The notes beneath the pieces are model-generated. The model was not told the origin of the DNA. It did not search any database and worked only from the letters and a program-made list of their open reading frames with translations. A stretch of 64,000 bases of DNA from an uncultured Alphaproteobacteria bacterium (GTDB taxonomy: Bacteria; Pseudomonadota; Alphaproteobacteria; Rhodobacterales; Rhodobacteraceae): assembly GCA_902581005.1 (NCBI GenBank), contig CACHMT010000005.1:1-64000 (forward strand), read 5' to 3'. Positions 56,917 through 64,000 of the stretch are shown here, in pieces. The position numbers were made by a program, and so were the translations under genes. The first letter of the stretch is position 1; each line of letters starts with the position of its first letter.

Positions 56917-58211
56917 TTGGCACTAATTTCATTGATAGCTTTCATAAACTCTACCACTTCAGCTTTTGAATTGTAATGACATATTGAAAATCTGATGCAG
57001 TCTTTTTGATTTAAAGGCCTGAGTATATTCCCACAATAATGATCATCTTTTCTAATGTGTACGCGTATTTTACGCTGTCTAAGTTCTTCAACTATTGTCC
57101 TTGAAGACTTGTTTTTATGGAAAAAGGACACTACTCCCTCTCGAGACGTAGAAGCTGGGTTACCAATAATCCGAATTTTTTTATTGTTACTTAACCCAAC
57201 AATATCTTCAGCACCATTTATTACTAAATCTACTAACTCTTTTTCATGCGATTTTATAGCTATAGAAGAAGCCTCTAGCCTTTCTCTAGTATTTTCGCTT
57301 TCTGTAAAATTACTGCCAAGCCAGTCCAGATAATCTACTACATCTGAAAAAGTTGCGTAACTACCAGCATCTCGGGTACCTAATTCCCAGTTTTGGAACG
57401 GGCCATCTGCCAATTGCTCCTTATTCAAAGTGCATAATCTGTCAGAAGCCCATGCTACCCCATACCCATGTCGAGAAAACATTTTATATGGAGAAACCAC
57501 ATAACCATCTATGTCATATTTCTGAACGTCTATGGCCCCATGACTAGAGTGCTGAATACCATCAACGATAATAATGCAATCAGGTGCCACATTCCTCACT
57601 TCTTTAGTTATTTTTTCTAAATCAATAGTCATTCCGGTCACAGGAGATGTGTGAACAATAGAAACAACACGAACATCACTGGTTAATTTTTTTATATAAG
57701 CTTGTTCATCTACCGATCCTGAATCGTCATTATGTTCGACTATAATGTGATTTCTTTGAGTATTTTTTGCCCACTTCTTCATTGCGCTCATAGAAGCGGG
57801 GTGCTCTAGCGTAGAACTTAACATAGCGCCTCCCTCTGGCAACTCTAGCGCTGCTGTTCGTATAAGCCGAAAAAGTAACTCTGTACCGCTTTCACCAACA
57901 ATGACGTCACCTCGATGCGCGTTAAAAAAGAGCCTCATTTTAGCTTTTCCATCTTCGATCGACTTAACAAGAGATTTGGAGGCATCGTTTTCTCTTCCCT
58001 GATTGTCAGGGTACGATGCATAAAGAGCTGATGTTTCAACAACTGATTTAAGTCTTAGAGAGCCCCCAGCATTCTCAAAAAAAATACGGTCTCCCTCAAA
58101 CGGACAAGTTTCCACATGCACAAATTTTTCCCGTATGGATTCAATAAGTCCTTGTCGTTGCTCAATCACCTTTAAACACCTTTTGTTTGTGGCTAGACCT
58201 TTGATATACAT
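56913..58211 (-). CDS. Class V aminotransferase / cysteine desulfurase-like protein
   Basis: FFENAGGSLRLKSVVE, IVDGIQHSSHGAIDVQKYDIDGYVVSPYKMFSRHGYGVAW PLP-Lys region. Confidence 0.9.
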   Translation of the reverse strand: MYIKGLATNKRCLKVIEQRQGLIESIREKFVHVETCPFEGDRIFFENAGGSLRLKSVVETSALYASYPDNQGRENDASKSLVKSIEDGKAKMRLFFNAHRGDVIVGESGTELLFRLIRTAALELPEGGAMLSSTLEHPASMSAMKKWAKNTQRNHIIVEHNDDSGSVDEQAYIKKLTSDVRVVSIVHTSPVTGMTIDLEKITKEVRNVAPDCIIIVDGIQHSSHGAIDVQKYDIDGYVVSPYKMFSRHGYGVAWASDRLCTLNKEQLADGPFQNWELGTRDAGSYATFSDVVDYLDWLGSNFTESENTRERLEASSIAIKSHEKELVDLVINGAEDIVGLSNNKKIRIIGNPASTSREGVVSFFHKNKSSRTIVEELRQRKIRVHIRKDDHYCGNILRPLNQKDCIRFSICHYNSKAEVVEFMKAINEISAN

Positions 58212-58238
58212 TTAATTTTGAAAATATAAAGTCGTTTA

Positions 58239-58697
58239 TTAAGATTTATCCATATCTTCAAGCTGCTTGACAAAACTACCAAAAAAATTTTTTGATAATT
58301 TTTTAGCCGTACTTTGGATTAAGCGTGACCCAAGTTGTGCTATCTTTCCTTTTACCTGTGCACTGACTTCATAAGATAAGGTAGTCGACAACGTATCCTT
58401 ATCTTCTATCAGCTTGACTTTTGCAGACCCGCTTGCAGCTCCAGCAATCCCGCCTTTCCCACTTCCCGTTAAAGTATACCCGTTAGGCGGATCGATATCG
58501 CTCAGAGTGATATTACCAGTAAAACGCGTAGACATTGGACCAATCTTTAGCTTTACTTCAGCAGCTAGTTCAGTCTCACTGCACCTCTCTAACTTTTCAC
58601 ACCACGGTATTGACTTCTTAAGAAACTGTTCGTCGTTAAGCGCTGCCCAAACCCTTTCCTTAGAAAGGGGTAGTTCATAACTATCTTTAATTTCCAT
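58239..58697 (-). CDS. CoxG-like SRPBCC family protein
   Basis: LPLSKERVWAALNDEQFLKKSIPWCEKLE, GGIAGAASGSAKVKLIEDKDTLSTTLSYEVSAQVKGKIAQLGSRLI. Confidence 0.88.
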   Translation of the reverse strand: MEIKDSYELPLSKERVWAALNDEQFLKKSIPWCEKLERCSETELAAEVKLKIGPMSTRFTGNITLSDIDPPNGYTLTGSGKGGIAGAASGSAKVKLIEDKDTLSTTLSYEVSAQVKGKIAQLGSRLIQSTAKKLSKNFFGSFVKQLEDMDKS

Positions 58698-58760
58698 TTA
58701 ACAAACCTTTATCGCGCACTGGCAAATCAATGCCTGCATAGTTATTCAACTCTTAAGGAC

Positions 58761-59546
58761 CTAAACTACGGCTCTCTTAGTCATTTCTTTAATTAGGTTG
58801 GCACGATATTCTGGTGAAGCATGCAAATCACTTATCAATCCTTCAGAAGAAATCTCCAGGGCGCTTAAGGCATCAGCATTATAATTGCTTGAAAGCGCGG
58901 CCTCCATTTCAGCATGTCTGAATACTCCACCTTCCCCTGCTCCAGTCACAGCAACCCTTACACCATCATTAAACTGTGCTACGAATACTCCAACCATGGC
59001 ATAACGTGAAGCAGGATTAGGGAATTTGACATAATTAGCCTTTGTAGGCTTTGAAAAACTAATAGCCTCTATCATTTCATTTTCTTCAAGTGCTGTTTCA
59101 AACATACCTGTAAAAAATTCATCAGCTTCTATACTTCTAGTATTAGTGTGAACTATTGCCTTTAAAGCAAGTACCGCTGATGGATAGCAAGCAGACGGGT
59201 CATTATTAGCCACAGAACCACCGAGCGTTCCTCTATTTCTGACTTGTCTATCACCTATACCATCTGCAAGTTTTGCTAATGCGGGTACTGCCTTTTTTAC
59301 CAAATCAGACTCAGCAACGGATGCATGCTTTGTCATAGCTCCTATCTTTATCGCGTCACCCTCATCACTAATTGAATCAAGATCGCACCCAGAAATGTCA
59401 ACTAGACCATCTGGACTTGCCAGCCTTTGCTTTAATGTTGGAATTAACGTCATTCCTCCAGCCAAAAACTTTCCTTCACCCATTGATTTAACTGCTTCTA
59501 GAGCTTCTGAGGTACTGTTTGGTTTTATATACTTTGTAGAATACAT
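58761..59546 (-). CDS. CoxM-like FAD-binding subunit of xanthine dehydrogenase/CO dehydrogenase family
   Basis: KFLAGGMTLIPTLKQRLASPDGLVDISG, GDRQVRNRGTLGGSVANNDPSACYP; ATG at 59546 (MYSTKYIKP). Confidence 0.92.
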   Translation of the reverse strand: MYSTKYIKPNSTSEALEAVKSMGEGKFLAGGMTLIPTLKQRLASPDGLVDISGCDLDSISDEGDAIKIGAMTKHASVAESDLVKKAVPALAKLADGIGDRQVRNRGTLGGSVANNDPSACYPSAVLALKAIVHTNTRSIEADEFFTGMFETALEENEMIEAISFSKPTKANYVKFPNPASRYAMVGVFVAQFNDGVRVAVTGAGEGGVFRHAEMEAALSSNYNADALSALEISSEGLISDLHASPEYRANLIKEMTKRAVV

Positions 59547-59556
59547 TAATTTCTCC

Positions 59557-61941
59557 TTATTCTGCGGCCACTGATTGGCTCTCTTGTATGGCTTTCCATA
59601 CCTTTTGGGGAGTTGCCGGCATAGACATGTCAGTAACACCAAGTGGTGACAACGCATCTATCACCGCGTTTATAAGTGCGGGAGGAGATGCTATAGCTCC
59701 TGCTTCTCCACAACCCTTAACACCCAGATCATTATGCGTGCAAGGAGTATTCGTGTACCCTACCTTGAAAGACGGTAGATCATCTGCCCTTGGCATACAG
59801 TAATCCATGTATGACGCTGTAAGCAACTGACCATTTTCATCATAATGAGCATCCTCTAAAAGAGCTTGTCCTATACCCTGAGCAATACCTCCATGAACCT
59901 GGCCTTCAACTATCATAGGATTAACTAGGTTACCAAAATCATCGCAAGCAGCCCAATCTACCACTTCAACTACGCCAGTTGCTGGATCAATTTCAACCTC
60001 AGCAATATGTGTTCCTGAGGGAAAAACAAAATTCGTAGGATCATAGAAAGCGTTTTCCTCTAATCCTGGCTCTAATGTCTCCAAGGGATAATTGTGAGGG
60101 ACATATGCCGCGAGAGCAATCTCACCAAATGCCTTCTCCTTATCCGTTCCCCCAACAACAAACTTTCCATCCTTAAAGTCAATATCATCTTCAGAGGCTT
60201 CAAGAAGATGGGCCGCAATCTTTTTGCTTTTATTTATTATCTTATCGACAGCCTTGCTTATAGCTGATCCGCCAGATGCTAATGATCTCGAGCCGTAAGA
60301 TCCCATTCCAAAAGGAGTTTTATCTGTGTCCCCGTGAATCACTTCAACGTTCTCGATAGGTATTCCAAGCTTGTCTGCAACTATCTGGGCAAATGTTGTT
60401 GCGTGGCCTTGTCCATGGCTGTGTGAACCAGTGAAAACGCTTATCGTTCCCGTTGGATTTACTCTTACCGAGGCAGATTCCCACTGACCAACACGTCCAC
60501 CCAAAGCTCCCACTACAGCAGATGGAGCAAGACCACAAGCTTCTATGTAGCTTGACATGCCTATACCCCTGTACATTCCTCGCTTTGCAGCTTCCGCTCT
60601 TCTTTTTTCAAAATTGGAGTAATCAATCATTTCCATGGCCTTATCTAAATGCGGTTCATAATCTCCAATGTCGTACTGCAAAGCTACTTGGGTTTGATAA
60701 GGGAACGCATCTTTAGGAATAAAATTAATCCTTCTGAATTCCGCTGGATCCATTCCCACTTCTCGAGCTGCAGTCTCCATTGTTCTTTCAAGAAGATATG
60801 TTGCTTCAGGCCTTCCTGCGCCTCTGTAAGCATCAACGTTAACAGTGTTAGTTGCCATTCCTTTAACGTTTGTATAAATGGCTGGTATATCATATTGACC
60901 TGACAACAAAGTTCCATGCAAGATTGTTGGGACCACTACAGAGAAAGCAGATAAATACGCTCCCAAGTTGCAAACGGTGTCAACTCGCAATCCAATAATT
61001 TTATTATTGTCGTCAAGAGCTAGTTGAACATCATTCGCGTGATCTCTTCCATGACAGTCAGTCAAGAATGCTTGGGTCCTATCAGCCGTCCATTTTACTG
61101 GTCTTCCAATCTTCTTGGAAGCCCAAACACAAACAGCTTCTTCAATATACACGTAAATCTTTGATCCAAATCCACCTCCTACATCAGGCGCTATAACCCT
61201 TAGCTTCGACTCCGGAATGGCGAACATAAAAGCTGCCAAAACGAGTCGTGTTAGATGAGGATTTTGAGAGGTTGTATGTAAAGTATAAGATTCATCCAGC
61301 GAATCGTATTCTGCAAGAGCTGACCGAGGTTCCATGGCATTCGGAACAAGCCTATTATTCCTTACACTTAACTTCACAACTTTAGCAGCGCTTTTTATTG
61401 CTTTATTTGTTGCGCTCTCATCACCCAACTCCCAGTCAAAATAGCAATTATTTGGAACCTCCTCATGAATTTGAGCACCTTTGTCAGCATTCACGAAATC
61501 AACGACCGGTGTTAATTCGTTATAGTCAACATCTATTAATTCAGCAGCAGACTTTGCCTGCTCCATCGTTTCTGCGACTACAACTGCCACAGCGTCTCCA
61601 ACAAACCTAACTTTGCCTTGAGCAAGCAAAGGATGTGGGGGTTCTTTTGTAGAAGAGCCGTCTCGGCATGGAACAACCCATCCGCAAATTGGTCCTCCGA
61701 CTTTATCTGCTGCTATATCAGATCCTGTGAACACTCCAACTACTCCGGGAGCTGACTGAGCAGCTTTTGTGTCGATACTTTTGATTTCAGCGTGAGCCAC
61801 GTCAGATCGTAGAAAATAAGCCTGAACCTGTCCGGGTCTGTTAATATCGTCTGTATATCTTCCTTTTCCTGTAAGAAATTTTTTATCCTCTGTTCTTCTT
61901 ACAGATGACCCTATTCCGTCTATTTTTGTAACTTCGTTCAT
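59557..61941 (-). CDS. CoxL-like molybdopterin-binding large subunit
   Basis: RTEDKKFLTGKGRYTDDI, VDAYRGAGRPEATYLLERTMETAAREVGMDP, GVKGCGEAGAIASPPALINAV. Confidence 0.93.
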   Translation of the reverse strand: MNEVTKIDGIGSSVRRTEDKKFLTGKGRYTDDINRPGQVQAYFLRSDVAHAEIKSIDTKAAQSAPGVVGVFTGSDIAADKVGGPICGWVVPCRDGSSTKEPPHPLLAQGKVRFVGDAVAVVVAETMEQAKSAAELIDVDYNELTPVVDFVNADKGAQIHEEVPNNCYFDWELGDESATNKAIKSAAKVVKLSVRNNRLVPNAMEPRSALAEYDSLDESYTLHTTSQNPHLTRLVLAAFMFAIPESKLRVIAPDVGGGFGSKIYVYIEEAVCVWASKKIGRPVKWTADRTQAFLTDCHGRDHANDVQLALDDNNKIIGLRVDTVCNLGAYLSAFSVVVPTILHGTLLSGQYDIPAIYTNVKGMATNTVNVDAYRGAGRPEATYLLERTMETAAREVGMDPAEFRRINFIPKDAFPYQTQVALQYDIGDYEPHLDKAMEMIDYSNFEKRRAEAAKRGMYRGIGMSSYIEACGLAPSAVVGALGGRVGQWESASVRVNPTGTISVFTGSHSHGQGHATTFAQIVADKLGIPIENVEVIHGDTDKTPFGMGSYGSRSLASGGSAISKAVDKIINKSKKIAAHLLEASEDDIDFKDGKFVVGGTDKEKAFGEIALAAYVPHNYPLETLEPGLEENAFYDPTNFVFPSGTHIAEVEIDPATGVVEVVDWAACDDFGNLVNPMIVEGQVHGGIAQGIGQALLEDAHYDENGQLLTASYMDYCMPRADDLPSFKVGYTNTPCTHNDLGVKGCGEAGAIASPPALINAVIDALSPLGVTDMSMPATPQKVWKAIQESQSVAAE

Positions 61942-61946
61942 TAATT

Positions 61947-62414
61947 TTACCCTCCCATTTTAGCCGCACCGGCTTTAACTGATTGAACAATATTGTGATA
62001 GCCTGTGCACCGGCATATATTCCCTTCAAGGCCTTTTCTTATTTCATCTTCACTAATATTTTTATTTTTGGTGACCATCTCAACCGCACTCATAACCATT
62101 CCTGGTGTACAGAACCCGCACTGAAGCCCGTGATTCTCGTGAAAAGCTTGCTGCATTGGATGCAACTCGTCTCCATCCGCCAAACCCTCGATAGTTACTA
62201 TTTCGGAACCCTCGGCTTGCTTTGCTAGCATTGTGCATGCTTTAACGGACACCCCATCCAAATGAATAACGCAAGCACCGCATTGGCTTGTATCACACCC
62301 AACATGCGTACCCGTTAAACCGACATGTTCTCGTATAAAGTCAATTAACAAAGTATTGTCAGCAACATCTTTTGTTTCTAATTTTCCGTTAAGCTTGAGA
62401 CTTATCTCTCCCAT
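61947..62414 (-). CDS. CoxS-like 2Fe-2S subunit
   Basis: [55 protein letters not shown]. Confidence 0.95.
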   Translation of the reverse strand: MGEISLKLNGKLETKDVADNTLLIDFIREHVGLTGTHVGCDTSQCGACVIHLDGVSVKACTMLAKQAEGSEIVTIEGLADGDELHPMQQAFHENHGLQCGFCTPGMVMSAVEMVTKNKNISEDEIRKGLEGNICRCTGYHNIVQSVKAGAAKMGG

Positions 62415-62571
62415 GATTCCTCCTCCAAAAAAGGTCTAACCAACGCACATTGTTATTGTTTATGTTGATTTTTCGATTATCCCAGTCAAAAAATAGCGTT
62501 GATATATACTTCTATGATTTTATATTGGCACCTTATATTGTAAAGTGAAAACTTGACGTGGGGATAAGACA

Positions 62572-63462
62572 TTGAGAAATATTTTTAAAGACCCTAAAGC
62601 ATTGGTCGATGAAATGAAGACCGAGGGCTACATTATCAATGAGAGATTATCAATAGCCTTATATCTCGCTTTGATAAAAGGGAAACCCCTTTTTTTAGAA
62701 GGCGAAGCTGGTGTAGGGAAAACTGAAATTGCGAAAACCCTATCATCGATTCTTAAAACTCCCTTGATTAGACTTCAATGTTACGAAGGACTTGACATAA
62801 GTCAGTCTTCTTATGAATGGAATTACGGTAAGCAGCTAATTTCTATTCAATCCACTAGTGATAAAAACATGGATCTCTTTTCTGAAGATTTCTTAATAGA
62901 AAGGCCTTTATTAAAAGCCCTGAGACAAAAACCTAGTGAGAGAGCTGTCCTTTTAATCGATGAACTAGATAGAGCGGATGAAGCTTTTGAAGCCTATTTG
63001 CTTGAGTTTCTGTCAGACTGGCAAATTACAATTCCAGAGATAGGGTCTGTAGTTGCCAAAGAGCCCCCAATCGTAATAATTACTTCTAATCGAACGAGAG
63101 AGGTACATGATGCACTCAAAAGAAGATGCTATTATAGCTGGGTAGATTATCCTGATAAGCAAACAGAGTTGGAAATTTTAAAGCAGAGGGTTCCACACAC
63201 TAAACCCACACTTCAATCAGAGCTGATAAATTTTGTGCAACACTTAAGAGAGAAAGATTTATATAAAGCACCTGGCATTGCCGAAACTATCGATTGGGCT
63301 GAGGCGTTAGTTGAACTAAATTGTGTAGCCCTTGACCCTCAGACTATCGACTCGACGATTGGCGTTCTTTTGAAGTACCAAGACGACATTGCGAAAATTC
63401 AGGGATCTGAGGCATCAAAAATACTTAATGATGTTAAAATTGCTGTAGTTACGCAGAGATAA
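62572..63462 (+). CDS. MoxR/CoxD-like AAA+ ATPase
   Basis: PLFLEGEAGVGKTEIAKTLSSIL, LLIDELDRADEAFEAYLLEFLSDWQITIPE; TTG start. Confidence 0.92.
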   Translation: MRNIFKDPKALVDEMKTEGYIINERLSIALYLALIKGKPLFLEGEAGVGKTEIAKTLSSILKTPLIRLQCYEGLDISQSSYEWNYGKQLISIQSTSDKNMDLFSEDFLIERPLLKALRQKPSERAVLLIDELDRADEAFEAYLLEFLSDWQITIPEIGSVVAKEPPIVIITSNRTREVHDALKRRCYYSWVDYPDKQTELEILKQRVPHTKPTLQSELINFVQHLREKDLYKAPGIAETIDWAEALVELNCVALDPQTIDSTIGVLLKYQDDIAKIQGSEASKILNDVKIAVVTQR

Positions 63463-63476
63463 AAATTGGGGAATTA

Positions 63477-64000
63477 ATGAACACTCTAGACGGCAAGTTA
63501 CCGGAAAATATTTTACTTTTTACGCGGTTGTTAAGAGCGTCTGGAATAAGAATAGGTTCAGAAGGTGTCACTGATTCTATTGAAGCAATTCAAAGTGTTG
63601 GGTTGAGATCTAGAGGAGAGTTTTACTTTTCTTTACTAACGTGTCTCACAAAAAAGAAAGAGGATGAAATCATCTTCAGGCAAGCATTTGATTTATTTTG
63701 GCAAAACCCAAAGTTTCAAGAAAAGCAACGAAATATGCTTCTGCCTAGAACGCGGGTCAGTGAAAACAATGAGGAAAAACCAGAGCTTGCTAAGAGAATT
63801 AAAGAAAATTTACCAAAGACCGATAAAATAAAAAAATTGGACCAAATTGAAGACAATGTAATTTTTGATACATCTGGATCTGCTTCTGATACGCAGTTAA
63901 AAAAATCAAGAGACTTTGGAACAATGTCAAAGGAGGAGCTTCAACAAGCGACTAACGTAATTCGAGATTTGTCGATATATCTGCCTCAAAAACCCTATCG
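63477..64000 (+). CDS. CoxE/VWA-domain-like protein, N-terminal part (3' end outside window)
   Basis: Open frame to window edge from ATG 63477: MNTLDGKLPENILLFTRLLRASGIRIGSEGVTDSIEAIQSVGLRSRGEFYFSLLTCLTKKKEDEIIFRQAFDLFW. Confidence 0.82.
   Translation, partial: MNTLDGKLPENILLFTRLLRASGIRIGSEGVTDSIEAIQSVGLRSRGEFYFSLLTCLTKKKEDEIIFRQAFDLFWQNPKFQEKQRNMLLPRTRVSENNEEKPELAKRIKENLPKTDKIKKLDQIEDNVIFDTSGSASDTQLKKSRDFGTMSKEELQQATNVIRDLSIYLPQKPY

Noticed and set aside
62572-64000. AAA+ ATPase plus VWA protein as replacement for the missing CobS/CobT cobaltochelatase subunits
   Set aside because: Sequence resembles MoxR/CoxD and CoxE and it sits divergently beside coxSLM-like genes; the CoxD/CoxE assignment is simpler.
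1-64000. CRISPR arrays, tRNA/rRNA genes, insertion sequences, prophage genes
   Set aside because: No regularly spaced repeats, RNA gene signatures, transposase or phage structural ORFs seen by eye; tRNAscan/Infernal runs would be needed for certainty.

Overview
The window is AT-rich, densely packed bacterial DNA, probably from a streamlined marine-type proteobacterium; that is inferred from gene content and I cannot assign a taxon. I recognise about 60 protein-coding genes. No rRNA, tRNA, CRISPR array, transposase or phage gene was found. Main blocks: (i) aldo/keto reductase (cut at the left edge), ABC-2 exporter, glutaryl-CoA dehydrogenase-like gene, class III aminotransferase, SelO, cytochrome b561; (ii) a nearly complete aerobic (late cobalt insertion) cobalamin cluster at ~6.9-26.6 kb, with a clear cobalamin riboswitch upstream of DUF1636-cobW-cobN-cobGHIJ-(K)-L-E-M-B-A-F-P; (iii) rpe, a thioredoxin-like gene and an acyl-CoA catabolic cluster at ~28.9-45.7 kb resembling Atu/Liu (AtuA-like, acyl-CoA carboxylase alpha and beta, enoyl-CoA hydratase, CoA ligase, acyl-CoA dehydrogenases, FadB-like); (iv) a tungstate-type ABC transporter (tupBCA); (v) a four-gene operon of GT2, nucleoside-phosphorylase-like, spore-photoproduct-lyase-like radical SAM and SDR; (vi) a CO-dehydrogenase-family molybdenum hydroxylase cluster (coxG/M/L/S-like, divergent coxD/E-like), cut at the right edge. 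The most unusual signals are: cobK lying antisense inside the cob operon, with an uninterrupted 239-codon sense-strand frame opposite it whose ends overlap the cobJ stop and cobL start; the radical-SAM/phosphorylase/GT2/SDR operon, including a probable ATT start codon; and the riboswitch expression platform.
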